Below are positions 36,676-45,897 of a stretch of DNA of 64,000 bases, in pieces. The stretch is from Rhodosalinus halophilus. Its GTDB lineage: Bacteria; Pseudomonadota; Alphaproteobacteria; Rhodobacterales; Rhodobacteraceae. The DNA is taken from assembly GCF_003298775.1 (NCBI RefSeq), contig NZ_QNTQ01000004.1, positions 62,001-126,000 on the forward strand. The letters are read 5' to 3'. Every line of letters begins with the position of its first letter. Within the stretch, counting starts at the first letter, position 1. The translations under genes and the position numbers were made by a program. The notes beneath the pieces are model-generated. The model saw nothing but the letters and a program-made list of their open reading frames with translations. It did no database searches and had not been told where the DNA came from.

Positions 36676-38568
36676 ATGGGCTATGCCGAGGACTACGCGC
36701 GGTGGCAGGCGGACCCCGAGGGCTGGTGGCTGGAGGCCGCGCGGGGCATCGACTGGGACCGCTTCCCCGAGACCGCGCTCGACGCTTCGAAGGCGCCGCT
36801 CTACGAGTGGTTTCCCGACGGGATGGTGAACACCTGCTGGAACGCGGTGGACCGCCACGTCGAGGCCGGGCGCGGCGGGCAGGTGGCGATCATCCACGAC
36901 AGCCCGGTGACCGGCACCGTGCACAAGATCACCTATGCGGAGCTGCGCAACCGCGTCGCGCGCCTTGCCGGCGCGCTCCGGGCGCAGGGCGTGGAGAAGG
37001 GCGACCGCGTGGTGATCTACATGCCGATGGTGCCCGAGGCGCTGGAGGCGATGCTGGCCTGCGCGCGGCTGGGCGCGATCCATTCGGTGGTCTTCGGCGG
37101 CTTCGCGAGCCACGAACTGGCCGTGCGGATCGACGATGCCAAGCCCAAGTGCATCATCGCGGCCTCCTGCGGCATCGAGCCGGGGCGCGTGGTGCACTAC
37201 AAGCCGCTTCTCGACGGCGCGCTGGAGGAGGCCGCGCACAAGCCCGACTTCTGCGTCATCTTCCAGCGCGAGCAGGAGGTGGCGCGGCTGGAGCCCGGCC
37301 GCGACCTCGACTGGCACGCCTTCCAGTACGGCGCGGAGCCCGCGGACTGCGTGCCCGTGGAGGGCACGCACCCGGCCTACATCCTCTACACCTCCGGCAC
37401 CACCGGCCAGCCCAAGGGCGTGGTGCGGCCCACCGGCGGGCACCTCGTGGCGCTGAACTGGACGATGAAGAACATCTACGGCGTGGAGCCGGGCGAGGTG
37501 TTCTGGGCGGCCTCGGACGTGGGCTGGGTCGTGGGGCACTCCTACATCGCCTATGCGCCGCTCATCCACGGCAACACGACGGTGGTCTTCGAGGGCAAGC
37601 CCGTGGGCACGCCGGACGCCGGCACCTTCTGGCGCGTGATCTCGGAGCACAGGGTCGCCGCCTTCTTCACCGCGCCCACGGCCTTCCGCGCGATCAAGCG
37701 CGAGGATCCCAAGGGCGATTACGTGGGCAAATACGATCTCTCCAGCCTGCGCACGCTCTTCCTCGCCGGCGAACGGGCGGACCCTGACACCATCGAATGG
37801 GCGAAGGCGCAGCTCGGCGTGCCGGTGATCGACCACTGGTGGCAGACCGAGACCGGCTGGACGATCACGGGCGTGCCCGTGGGCCTGGGCGGGGTGGAGC
37901 CGCGCATGGGCTCCTCGGGGGTGCCGATGCCGGGCTACGACGTGCAGATCCTCGACGAGACCGGGGATCCGGTGGGCGCGGACACGCTGGGCGCCGTGGC
38001 GGTGAAGCTGCCGCTGCCGCCGGGCACGCTGCCCACGCTCTGGAACGCCGAGGCGCGCTTTCGCAAGAGCTACCTCGAGCACTTCCCCGGCTACTACGAA
38101 ACCGGCGATGCCGGGATGATCGACGAGGACGGCTACCTCTACATCATGGCGCGCACCGACGACGTCATCAACGTGGCGGGACACAGGCTCTCCACCGGGG
38201 GCATGGAGGAGGTGCTGGCCGAACATCCCGACGTCGCCGAATGCGCGGTGATCGGTGTGGCCGACGAGCTCAAGGGCCAGCTGCCGATGGGCTTCCTGTG
38301 CCTGACCAAGGGCGTGAACCGCGGCCACGACGAGATCGTGCGCGAATGCGTGGCGCTGGTACGCGAGCGCATCGGGCCGGTGGCGGCCTTCAGGCACGCC
38401 GTCGTCGTGGACCGGCTGCCCAAGACCCGCTCCGGCAAGATCCTGCGCGCGACGATGGTGAAGATCGCAAACGGCGAGGAGGTGAAGGTGCCCGCGACCA
38501 TCGACGATCCCGCGATCCTCGACGAGATCCGCGCAGCCTGCCGGAGCCTGGGCTACGCCGCGGCCTGA
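36676..38568 (+). CDS. prpE: propionyl-CoA synthetase (acetyl-CoA synthetase-like)
   Basis: 630 residues. Adenylate-forming enzyme with motif ILYTSGTTGQPKGVVRPTGG, HWWQTETGWTITG, YYETGDAGMIDEDGYLYIMARTDDVINVAGHRLSTGGMEE (hinge) and the catalytic Lys in KTRSGKILR near the end. Length and the internal sequence favour PrpE, which makes propionyl-CoA from propionate, ATP and CoA, over AcsA. GGGAGGAGG precedes the ATG. It is divergent from the frameshifted gene. Confidence 0.9.
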   Translation: MGYAEDYARWQADPEGWWLEAARGIDWDRFPETALDASKAPLYEWFPDGMVNTCWNAVDRHVEAGRGGQVAIIHDSPVTGTVHKITYAELRNRVARLAGALRAQGVEKGDRVVIYMPMVPEALEAMLACARLGAIHSVVFGGFASHELAVRIDDAKPKCIIAASCGIEPGRVVHYKPLLDGALEEAAHKPDFCVIFQREQEVARLEPGRDLDWHAFQYGAEPADCVPVEGTHPAYILYTSGTTGQPKGVVRPTGGHLVALNWTMKNIYGVEPGEVFWAASDVGWVVGHSYIAYAPLIHGNTTVVFEGKPVGTPDAGTFWRVISEHRVAAFFTAPTAFRAIKREDPKGDYVGKYDLSSLRTLFLAGERADPDTIEWAKAQLGVPVIDHWWQTETGWTITGVPVGLGGVEPRMGSSGVPMPGYDVQILDETGDPVGADTLGAVAVKLPLPPGTLPTLWNAEARFRKSYLEHFPGYYETGDAGMIDEDGYLYIMARTDDVINVAGHRLSTGGMEEVLAEHPDVAECAVIGVADELKGQLPMGFLCLTKGVNRGHDEIVRECVALVRERIGPVAAFRHAVVVDRLPKTRSGKILRATMVKIANGEEVKVPATIDDPAILDEIRAACRSLGYAAA

Positions 38569-38582
38569 CACCTCTGGCGGGA

Positions 38583-38666
38583 AAGGCGCTTGGGAAGCGC
38601 CTTCACGCGATCCGAACGGATCGCGTCGCCCGCCGCGGCGGGCGCAAGGGCCTTGCAAGGCCCTTG
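38583..38666. repeat. cluster of four palindromes downstream of prpE
   Basis: Four perfect or near-perfect stems are packed end to end: AAGGCGCTT/AAGCGCCTT (38583-38603), ACGCGATCCG/CGGATCGCGT (38605-38626), CGCCCGCC/GGCGGGCG (38627-38644) and a 22-base palindrome starting CAAGGGCCTTG (38645-38666). There is no T-run. It may terminate or protect the prpE message or belong to a REP-like family. Confidence 0.65.
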
Positions 38667-38718
38667 GCGCGCGCGGCGTGCGCCCCTACCTGCCCGGCAT
38701 GACCGGAAGGAGCCCACC

Positions 38719-39255
38719 ATGCGCCACGTCCTCGCCCTCTGTCTCTCGCTGCTGGCGGCTCCGGCCATGCCGGACACGCTGATCGAGGATTTCGCGCAGC
38801 CCTCGGGGGCGGAGTGGCGCTTCTTCACCGATCAAGTGATGGGCGGCGTTTCGACGGGCGAGGCGACGATCGTGCAGGACGGCCGGCCCGCTCTGCGGCT
38901 GACGGGACAGGTCAGCACCGAAAACCGCGGCGGTTTCATCCAGGCGCGGAAAGAGTTGCCCGAGGGGTTGCCGGACGACGCGCAGGCGCTGCGCATCACG
39001 GTCCGCGGCGACGGCCAGCGCTATTTCCTGCATCTGCGCACGACCGGAACCTTGCTGCCCTGGCAGTATTATCAGGCGGGATTCGAGGCCCCGCAGGACT
39101 GGACCGAGCTGCGCGTGCCGCTGTCGGCCTTCGCACCCTCGGGTCGGCTGCTGCGACGCGAGCTCCGACCCGAAGCGGTGCGCTCCGTCGCGCTGGTGGC
39201 CTACGGCCGCGATCACGAGGCCCGGGTCGAGCTTGCCCGGATCGCCGCGGACTGA
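38719..39255 (+). CDS. CIA30 (NDUFAF1-like) family secreted protein
   Basis: 178 residues from ATG 38719 (GGAAGGAG upstream). A signal peptide (VLALCLSLLAAPAMP) is followed by a CIA30-type jelly roll: LIEDFAQPSGAEWRFFTDQVMGGVSTGEATI, TGQVSTENRGGFIQARKEL, WQYYQAGFEAPQDWTELRVPLSAF. Eukaryotic CIA30 assists complex I assembly; bacterial members are uncharacterised, and the signal peptide argues for a periplasmic role here. It precedes a small membrane protein by 69 bases. Confidence 0.8.
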   Translation: MRHVLALCLSLLAAPAMPDTLIEDFAQPSGAEWRFFTDQVMGGVSTGEATIVQDGRPALRLTGQVSTENRGGFIQARKELPEGLPDDAQALRITVRGDGQRYFLHLRTTGTLLPWQYYQAGFEAPQDWTELRVPLSAFAPSGRLLRRELRPEAVRSVALVAYGRDHEARVELARIAAD

Positions 39256-39324
39256 GGGCTCTCCCTTGCAGGCCAGGCGCCGCGCGGCTAGCGTGACGCG
39301 CACAGCCGAGGCGAGGGGGCCGTC

Positions 39325-39747
39325 GTGATCGCAACGCTCAAGATCCTGCATTTCCTGGCCTTTTCCATCGGGATCGGGGGCGGACTCGCCAACATGCTGG
39401 CGGGCATGATCGGGAAACGGTCCGACGCCGCGGCAAAGCCTGAGCTCGGAAAGCTGCAGGCACGGATCGGCCTGGCCTCGGCGCTTGCGCTGGTGGTGCT
39501 CTGGATAACCGGCGTCTGGCTGATCGTCGCGCGCTATCCGCAGATTGGAGCGCTGCCGCTCTCCTTCTGGCTCAAGATGGCCGCGGTGGTCGCGCTGACG
39601 GCCACGGCCGCCAAGCTGCAACTGAACGCGCTCGCCGCGGGACAGGCGGGCACGCCGCCGCCCCCATCGCAGAAATGGCTCGGCATGCTGGCCACCTTTT
39701 TCGCCGTGCTCGCCGTCATCTTCGCCGCCATCGCCTTCACCGGCTGA
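39325..39747 (+). CDS. small four-helix membrane protein of unknown function
   Basis: 140 residues from GTG 39325 (GCGAGGGGGC upstream). Four hydrophobic helices: LKILHFLAFSIGIGGGLANML, IGLASALALVVLWITGVWLIV, FWLKMAAVVALTATAAKL and MLATFFAVLAVIFAAIAF. The opening LHFLAFSIGIGGG recalls CopD- and DUF2269-like proteins that carry a His in helix 1, but I cannot assign a family. The amidase gene starts 11 bases later, so they are probably cotranscribed. Confidence 0.7.
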   Translation: MIATLKILHFLAFSIGIGGGLANMLAGMIGKRSDAAAKPELGKLQARIGLASALALVVLWITGVWLIVARYPQIGALPLSFWLKMAAVVALTATAAKLQLNALAAGQAGTPPPPSQKWLGMLATFFAVLAVIFAAIAFTG

Positions 39748-39758
39748 AAGGACGCCCC

Positions 39759-41198
39759 ATGCCGCAGACGACAGCACCCGAGGTCTGGCGCCTGACGGCG
39801 GCCGAGACCGCCGCCGAAATCCGCGCCGGCCGGCTGAGCTGCGCGGAGGCGACCGACGCCGCCCTTGCGCGGATGGAGGCGGTGAACCCCGGCCTCAACG
39901 CCGTCGTCGAAAGCCTCGCGGAGGAGGCGCGCGCGCGGGCCCGCGCGCTGGACGCGGCGCAGGCAGAGGGCGCGCCGACGGGGCCGCTGCACGGCGTGCC
40001 GGTCACGATCAAGGTGAACGTGGATCAGACCGGCCATGCGACCACGAACGGCGTCGCCGCCTACAGGGACGTGATCGCGCCCGACGACGCGCCGGTGGTG
40101 ACGAACCTGCTCAGGGCCGGTGCGGTGCCGATCGGACGCACCAACACGCCCGAGTTCTCCTTTCGCGCCGACACCGACAATCCCCTCTACGGACGCACGC
40201 AGAACCCCTGGGGCGCGCATATCTCGCCGGGCGGCTCCTCGGGCGGCGCAGGTGCTGCGGTCATGGCGGGGATCGGCGCGCTCGCGCATGGCAACGACAT
40301 CGGCGGCAGCCTGCGGTTTCCCGCGGCGGCGAATGGCGCGGTGACGGTCAAGCCCGGCCTGGGCCGCGTGCCCGCCTTCAACCCCTCGCAGAAGGCCGAG
40401 CGCGGGATGCTGGCGCAGGCGATGTCGGTGCAGGGTCTGCTCGCACGCACCGCGACCGACCTCGCGCTCGCCATGCCTGCCCTGATCGCCGCCGATCCGC
40501 GCGACCCGTTCCACGTACCGCTCCCCTATGCCGGCGACCGGCTCGAGCCGCCGCTGCGCGTCGCCTTCACCAAGGACTGCTTCGGCTTTCCGCTACACCC
40601 GGAGGTCTCCGCCGCGCTGGACGCCGCCGCCCATGCGCTCTCGGCCGCGGGCTACGAGGTCGAGGAGGTAGCGCCGCCCGCGATGCCCGAGGCTGCGCGG
40701 GTCGGGTATCGCGCGCTCATGGGAGAGACGAAGGCCTTGCTCGGTGAGGAATTCGCCAGGCACGGCTCGCCCGCCTTCCAGGCGCTTTTCGAGGAATACT
40801 TCCGCCAGTATCCCCCATACGAGGGCGCCGAGCTGCTCGACGCGATGGCGCGCCGCAGCGCCTTCGCCCGCGAATGGTCCCGGTTCCAGGACCGCTATCC
40901 GCTCGCGCTCACGCCGTTCCTGTCCCGGCCCTTCTTCGCGCCCGACCGCGACCTCGAGGGCGAGGAGGGCATGATCGAGGCGCTCGGATCTGCCCTGTGG
41001 TCCTTCGCGATGAACTTCATGGGGCTGCCGGCGGGGAACGTCCCGGCGCGCCTCGCGGATCTGCCGCAGGGCCCGCAGCCCATCGGCGTTCAGATCGTCG
41101 GGCGGCGGTGGCGCGAGGATCTCGTCGTCGAGGCGATGACGGCGATCGAGGCGCAGATCGGCCCGATGGCACCGCATCTCTGGGCGCGGATGGACTAA
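39759..41198 (+). CDS. amidase signature family hydrolase
   Basis: 479 residues from ATG 39759. The Ser-cisSer-Lys triad is visible: Lys 85 in PVTIKVNVDQTG, Ser 160 in SPGGSSGGAGAAV and the nucleophile Ser 184 in NDIGGSLRFPA. The C-terminus has GLPAGNVPARLADLPQGPQPIGVQIVG. It hydrolyses an unknown amide; GatA is unlikely because gatB and gatC are absent and the length and middle region fit general amidases better. Confidence 0.88.
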   Translation: MPQTTAPEVWRLTAAETAAEIRAGRLSCAEATDAALARMEAVNPGLNAVVESLAEEARARARALDAAQAEGAPTGPLHGVPVTIKVNVDQTGHATTNGVAAYRDVIAPDDAPVVTNLLRAGAVPIGRTNTPEFSFRADTDNPLYGRTQNPWGAHISPGGSSGGAGAAVMAGIGALAHGNDIGGSLRFPAAANGAVTVKPGLGRVPAFNPSQKAERGMLAQAMSVQGLLARTATDLALAMPALIAADPRDPFHVPLPYAGDRLEPPLRVAFTKDCFGFPLHPEVSAALDAAAHALSAAGYEVEEVAPPAMPEAARVGYRALMGETKALLGEEFARHGSPAFQALFEEYFRQYPPYEGAELLDAMARRSAFAREWSRFQDRYPLALTPFLSRPFFAPDRDLEGEEGMIEALGSALWSFAMNFMGLPAGNVPARLADLPQGPQPIGVQIVGRRWREDLVVEAMTAIEAQIGPMAPHLWARMD

Positions 41199-41206
41199 GA
41201 AGCCGC

Positions 41207-41224
41207 GCGATTCTTCATACGAAA
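41207..41224. repeat. TTCATACGAA element, variant of the 20-kb palindrome
   Basis: GCGATTCTTCATACGAAA matches the left part of the 19966 copy at 16 of 18 bases. It lies in the 39-base gap between the convergent amidase and nadK stops, again just after a gene end. One centre base differs, so perfect symmetry is lost. Confidence 0.5.
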
Positions 41225-41237
41225 AACCTTCCTGCGA

Positions 41238-41999
41238 TCAGACGAACTGCTCCTGGATCAGCCGCTCCTCGAGTCCGTGGCCCGGATCGAAGAGCAGCCG
41301 GTGCTCGATCGACGGCTCCGAGCACACCTCGACCCGGACGACATCATGCGCTGCGCGGCTGTCGGCATCCGCCATCACCGGGCGCTTTTCGTGTTCGAGC
41401 ACGTCGAACCGCACCCGCGCCATCTTGGGCAGCAGCGCGCCGCGCCAGCGGCGCGGGCGGAAGGGCGCGATGGCGGTCAGCGCCAGCACGTCGCAGCCGA
41501 TGGGCAGGATCGGGCCGTGGGCGGAGTAGTTGTAGGCCGTCGAGCCCGCAGGGGTCGCCACCAGCGCGCCGTCGCAGACAAGTTCCTCCATCCGCAGCTT
41601 GCCGTCCACGGTGATGCGCAGCTTCGCCGCCTGGGGGCCGGCACGCAGGAGCGAGACCTCGTTGATCGCCAGCGCCTCGTAGAGGCGTCCGTCGGCGCCC
41701 TCGGCGCGCATGGCGAGCGGGTTGATGACCGTTTCCTCCGCGGCCTCGATTCGCTCGATCAGGTCGTCCTCGGAATACTCGTTCATCAGGAAGCCGACCG
41801 TTCCGCGGTTCATGCCGTAGACCGGCGCCGGCAGCCGGGCGGTGCGGTGCAGGGTGCCGAGCATGAACCCGTCGCCGCCGAGCGCCACGATGACGTCGGC
41901 CTCCTCCTCGGGGACGTCTCCATAGAGCTCGACGAGCCGTGCGCGGGCCTCCTGCGCCACGTCCCAGTCCGAGGCGGTGAAGGCGATCCGGAGCGTCAT
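41238..41999 (-). CDS. nadK: NAD kinase
   Basis: 253 residues. GGDG motif in [16 protein letters not shown] (about 38-53), [23 protein letters not shown]-type segment ([13 protein letters not shown]), and [19 protein letters not shown]. It phosphorylates NAD to NADP in the cytoplasm. Its start is 176 bases from the divergent glyA. It ends next to the amidase in convergent orientation. Confidence 0.94.
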   Translation of the reverse strand: MTLRIAFTASDWDVAQEARARLVELYGDVPEEEADVIVALGGDGFMLGTLHRTARLPAPVYGMNRGTVGFLMNEYSEDDLIERIEAAEETVINPLAMRAEGADGRLYEALAINEVSLLRAGPQAAKLRITVDGKLRMEELVCDGALVATPAGSTAYNYSAHGPILPIGCDVLALTAIAPFRPRRWRGALLPKMARVRFDVLEHEKRPVMADADSRAAHDVVRVEVCSEPSIEHRLLFDPGHGLEERLIQEQFV

Positions 42000-42175
42000 G
42001 ATCGGTTACCTGGCGCGGCCCCTTGGTTCCGCGCGACCCAAGCACGGATCGCCCGCGAGCGCCAGCCCGCGCGCCCCTGCGCCGCGTCCCGCTGTCGCGA
42101 TGCCGCATTCCGACCTTCCCCGGCGCCTCCGTTTCGGGTAGGACCGGGCGCATCCCGCGAAAGGAGGATGCGCTC

Positions 42176-43471
42176 ATGAACGCCCCGCACCGCGACGACG
42201 GCTTCTTCACCGAAACGCTCGAGAGCCGCGACGCAGAGCTCTTCGCCGCGATCCGCGGCGAGCTCGGCCGCCAGCGCGACGAGATCGAGCTGATCGCCTC
42301 CGAGAACATCGTCTCCGCCGCCGTGCTCGAGGCGCAGGGCTCCGTGCTGACCAACAAGTACGCCGAGGGCTATCCCGGCCGGCGCTATTACGGCGGCTGC
42401 CAGTGGGTGGACGTGGCCGAAGAGCTTGCCATCGAGCGCGCGAAGCAACTCTTCGGCTGCGGCTTCGCCAATGTGCAGCCCAACTCTGGCAGCCAGGCGA
42501 ACCAGGCGGTGGCGCTCGCCCTGCTCAAGCCGGGCGACACGATCCTCGGGATGAGCCTCGACGCGGGCGGGCATCTGACGCACGGCGCACCGCCGAACCT
42601 GTCGGGCAAGTGGTTCAACGCGGTGCATTACGGCGTCCGGCGCGAGGACAGCCTGATCGACTACGACCAGGTCGAGGCGCTGGCGCGCGAGCACAAGCCG
42701 AAGATCATCATCGCCGGCGGCTCGGCCGTGCCGCGGCAGATCGACTTCGCCCGCTTCCGCGCCATCGCCGACGAAGTGGGCGCCTGGCTGCACGTGGACA
42801 TGGCGCATTTCGCGGGGCTGGTCGCGGGCGGCGCGCATCCCTCGCCCTTCCCGCACGCGCATGTGGTCACCACCACCACGCACAAGACCCTGCGCGGCCC
42901 CCGCGGCGGCATGATCCTGACCGACGACGAGGCGCTGGCGAAGAAGTTCAACTCCGCGATCTTCCCCGGCCTGCAGGGCGGGCCGCTGATGCATGTGATC
43001 GCGGCCAAGGCCGTGGCCTTCGGCGAGGCGCTGCGCCCCGAGTTCAAGGCCTACGCGAAACAGGTGGTCTCCAACGCGCAGGCGCTGGCGGACGAGTTGA
43101 TGCAGGGTGGCCTCGACATCGTCACCGGCGGCACCGACACGCATGTCCTGCTGGTGGACCTGCGGCCCAAGGCCGTGAAGGGCAACGCCACCGAAAAGGC
43201 GCTGGGCCGCGCGCATATCACCTGCAACAAGAACGGCGTGCCCTTCGACCCGGAAAAGCCCACGGTGACCTCCGGCGTGCGGCTGGGCTCGCCCGCCGGC
43301 ACGACGCGGGGCTTCGGCGAGCCCGAGTTCCGCCAGATCGGCCGCTGGATCACCGAGGTGGTGGACGGCCTTGCCGCGAACGGCGAGGAAGGCAACGGCG
43401 AGGTCGAGCGCAAGGTGAAGGGCGAGGTCGCGGAGCTTTGCGGGCGTTTCCCGCTCTATCCGCAACTCTGA
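42176..43471 (+). CDS. glyA: serine hydroxymethyltransferase
   Basis: 431 residues from ATG 42176 (AAAGGAGG upstream). PLP Lys 237 in [64 protein letters not shown] and [17 protein letters not shown] are diagnostic. It converts serine and THF to glycine and 5,10-methylene-THF, supplying ThyX and FolD. The frame extends upstream but the ribosome-binding site fixes the start. Confidence 0.97.
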   Translation: MNAPHRDDGFFTETLESRDAELFAAIRGELGRQRDEIELIASENIVSAAVLEAQGSVLTNKYAEGYPGRRYYGGCQWVDVAEELAIERAKQLFGCGFANVQPNSGSQANQAVALALLKPGDTILGMSLDAGGHLTHGAPPNLSGKWFNAVHYGVRREDSLIDYDQVEALAREHKPKIIIAGGSAVPRQIDFARFRAIADEVGAWLHVDMAHFAGLVAGGAHPSPFPHAHVVTTTTHKTLRGPRGGMILTDDEALAKKFNSAIFPGLQGGPLMHVIAAKAVAFGEALRPEFKAYAKQVVSNAQALADELMQGGLDIVTGGTDTHVLLVDLRPKAVKGNATEKALGRAHITCNKNGVPFDPEKPTVTSGVRLGSPAGTTRGFGEPEFRQIGRWITEVVDGLAANGEEGNGEVERKVKGEVAELCGRFPLYPQL

Positions 43472-43582
43472 GCGCGGCGCTCGGCGCGCCCATTCGGGCG
43501 CTTCTCGCGACGACCGACCGGACGGGAGGGAGGAGCCCCCGCGAGGCTGGCAAACCGGAGCATGGCGCGCTAGGCACGCGCT

Positions 43583-44353
43583 ATGCTTGCCCTCACCCGC
43601 CACGGAAATCCCTCCGACCGCCCGCCACTCGTCATCGCGCACGGCCTTTTCGGCTCGGGCCGCAACTGGGGCGTGATCGCGAAGCGGCTCTCCGACACGC
43701 GCGAGGTCATCGCCGTGGACATGCGCAACCACGGCGACAGCCCCCGGACCGACCGGCACGACTACCCCGGCATGGCCCGTGATCTGGCCGAGGTGATCGC
43801 GGCGGAGGGGAGGGACTGCGACCTCCTGGGCCACTCGATGGGCGGCAAGGCGGCCATGGTGCTGGCGCTCACCGCGCCGGCGGGCCTGCGGCGCCTGATC
43901 GTCGCAGACATCGCGCCGGTCGCCTACGAGCATTCGCAACAGCCCGCGCTCGACGCCATGCGGAGCCTCGATCCCGGCGCCCTCGGCAGCCGGGCGGAGG
44001 CGACGGCCGCGCTCGCCGAGCGGCTGGGCGGCGGAGCGGAGGCGCGCGGCCTCGCCGCCTTCCTCGCACAGTCGCTGGACGTGAAGGCCGGGCACTGGCG
44101 GCTGAACCTGGACGCGCTGGCGCGGGACATGGCGGCGATTCTCGGGTTCCCCGACATCGAGGGCCGCTTCGAAGGGCCCACCCTCTTTCTGGCGGGCGCA
44201 GAGAGCGACTACGTCCGCCCCGAGCACCGCGCGACGATCAAGGCGCTCTTTCCCGCCGCACGCTTCGCGAAGATCCCCGGTGCGGGCCATTGGCTGCACG
44301 CCGACAAGCCGCGGGAGTTCGAGGCCGCCGTCCGCGCCTTCCTCGACGCCTGA
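43583..44353 (+). CDS. alpha/beta hydrolase (YbfF/ABHD11-like esterase)
   Basis: 256 residues. Oxyanion region IAHGLFGSGRNWGVIAKRL, AVDMRNHGDSPRTD, nucleophile elbow GHSMGGKAAM (Ser 85), VADIAPVAY and a C-terminal GAGHWLHADKP with the catalytic His. It resembles YbfF-type carboxylesterases; the substrate is unknown. It follows glyA by 111 bases and converges with the LysR gene (one base between stops). Confidence 0.87.
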   Translation: MLALTRHGNPSDRPPLVIAHGLFGSGRNWGVIAKRLSDTREVIAVDMRNHGDSPRTDRHDYPGMARDLAEVIAAEGRDCDLLGHSMGGKAAMVLALTAPAGLRRLIVADIAPVAYEHSQQPALDAMRSLDPGALGSRAEATAALAERLGGGAEARGLAAFLAQSLDVKAGHWRLNLDALARDMAAILGFPDIEGRFEGPTLFLAGAESDYVRPEHRATIKALFPAARFAKIPGAGHWLHADKPREFEAAVRAFLDA

Positions 44354-44354
44354 G

Positions 44355-45305
44355 TCACGCGAGCGTTCGCAACTGCCCCTCGAGCCAGGGCAGCTGGGCC
44401 AGCGCGGGGCTCACAATCTGACTCTGCACAAGTTCGCGGACGGTGCGGACGACGTCCTGCGGCACCGGGCTTGCCCAGTCGGCCCCGGCGAAGAGCGAGA
44501 TCTTGCGCGCGAAGGGCGCGAAGGGCAGCGGATGCGCCGCGATCCGGTCGTGCAGCCGCGCCGCGCGCATGTAGCCCAAGGGCGTCGTCACCGCCCAGCC
44601 CGCGCCGCGCGCCACCAGCACCATCAGCGCCTGATGCGCGCCGATCTCGAAGCGCTCGGGAAAGCTGACGCCCTCACTGCGCAGATGCGCCTCGATGGTG
44701 CGCCCGATGAGCTGCGCGCGGTCGTAGCGCAGGAAGGGGAGCTGCTCGAGCGCCGCTTCGCCCTCGGACGGCCCGCGCGGCGTGACCAGGATGAAGGGGT
44801 CGCGCACGACCGGATGCTCGACGAGGCCGTCGGGCGGCGCGCCCGGGCTCGCCGCGATGCCGAGATCGAGGCGCCGCTCGGCCAGGGCCGCCGTGATCTC
44901 GTGGCTGGGTGCCGTGATCAGCCGCAAGCGGCAGCGTGTCATGCTTTCCGCAAGGATCGTGGCCAGCCGCGGCGTCAGGTCGTTGTCGAAATCGTCGATC
45001 AGGCCGAGCGCCAGGGTCGACAGGCCCGACAAATCCATCATCGAGATTTCCGATTGCGCGAGGCGCAGTTGCGCGAGCACGTCGCGCGCCCGGGTCAGGA
45101 AATGTCGTCCGGCAGGCGTGAGCTGCATCGGCCGTCGCGCATGATCGACCAGCGCGGTGCCCAGGGCCGCCTCTAGGTTGCGCATCTGCTGCGAGACGGC
45201 CGGTGCCGAGAGTCCCGTTCTAGCAGCCGCCTCGGCGACCGAGCCGGTGGCCGCGAGCGCCTCGAACACTTCGAGCCCCCTGAGGGTCACGCCCTTGAGC
45301 CCCAT
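44355..45305 (-). CDS. LysR-family transcriptional regulator
   Basis: 316 residues. Winged helix-turn-helix at the N-terminus (LEVFEALAATGSVAEAAARTGLSAPAVSQQMRNLE), then a periplasmic-binding-protein-like effector domain (TLALGLIDDFDNDLTPRL, DLGIAASPGAPPDGLVEHPVV). The usual LysR target is a divergent neighbour, but the gene ahead is a same-strand lipoprotein 80 bases away, so the regulon is not evident. Confidence 0.91.
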   Translation of the reverse strand: MGLKGVTLRGLEVFEALAATGSVAEAAARTGLSAPAVSQQMRNLEAALGTALVDHARRPMQLTPAGRHFLTRARDVLAQLRLAQSEISMMDLSGLSTLALGLIDDFDNDLTPRLATILAESMTRCRLRLITAPSHEITAALAERRLDLGIAASPGAPPDGLVEHPVVRDPFILVTPRGPSEGEAALEQLPFLRYDRAQLIGRTIEAHLRSEGVSFPERFEIGAHQALMVLVARGAGWAVTTPLGYMRAARLHDRIAAHPLPFAPFARKISLFAGADWASPVPQDVVRTVRELVQSQIVSPALAQLPWLEGQLRTLA

Positions 45306-45385
45306 CGCCTCCTCCCGGCCTGCGCCGGTGCGGCGCGCCTCGTGCTTCTGCGGAACGTCCGCCGCGCGGTCAAGTCCTCGCGGGG

Positions 45386-45700
45386 TCAGCGATAGCGCCC
45401 GCAGCTGCGCTCGACCGCCTCGCCGAAGGCCCGGTAGCGGCTCCAGAACGCCTCACGCGAGGGGTTGTCGGATTGCCGGATGTCCTGCGCGCGCTGGGGG
45501 TTGGCGTAGAAGCTCGCGGCCAGCCGCTGATCGGCGCGGCTCAGTTCACGGTCGGCCACGGCCTGAATGCATCCGCAGACGGCCGGGTTCGCCGCCGCAC
45601 GACCCGACGCGAGGCAGCTGCTCTCCAGCCTGCCGCCGCCGCACGCGGCCAGCGTCAGCATCAGTCCCGCGGCCAGGACCGCGCGCCCTGCTCCCGTCAT
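45386..45700 (-). CDS. small Cys-rich lipoprotein, unknown function
   Basis: 104 residues from ATG 45700, with GGAGCGA upstream; an ATG 33 bases earlier lacks a good signal. Lipobox LTLAAC (Cys 20). The mature part has CLASG, PAVCGCIQAVADRELSRADQRLAASFYANP and RSCGRYR, so four more Cys could form disulfides. I recall similar proteins in Rhodobacterales carrying an 'arginine transporter' label, which nothing in this soluble 10-kDa lipoprotein supports. Confidence 0.75.
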   Translation of the reverse strand: MTGAGRAVLAAGLMLTLAACGGGRLESSCLASGRAAANPAVCGCIQAVADRELSRADQRLAASFYANPQRAQDIRQSDNPSREAFWSRYRAFGEAVERSCGRYR

Positions 45701-45897
45701 GCCATGTCGCTCCGGGCTCCGCTCGATCTTCAAGCGCCTCTGTGCGGCCCCTTCGGGCTCGTCGTTCAGGTCAGGATGCCTGCGACCGCGCGAATTTTCA
45801 ACTCCGGACAGGCGCTGCGGCGCCGGGCCGCGCGCCTGCCCTTGACCGGGGCACGCCCGGCCTCACCATTCATGAGGAGAAACGCGGAGACCGCCCG

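Noticed and set aside
42000-42175. Glycine or THF riboswitch ahead of glyA
   Set aside because: The 176-base leader shows no conserved riboswitch core that I can recognise and no terminator-like fold next to the ribosome-binding site.
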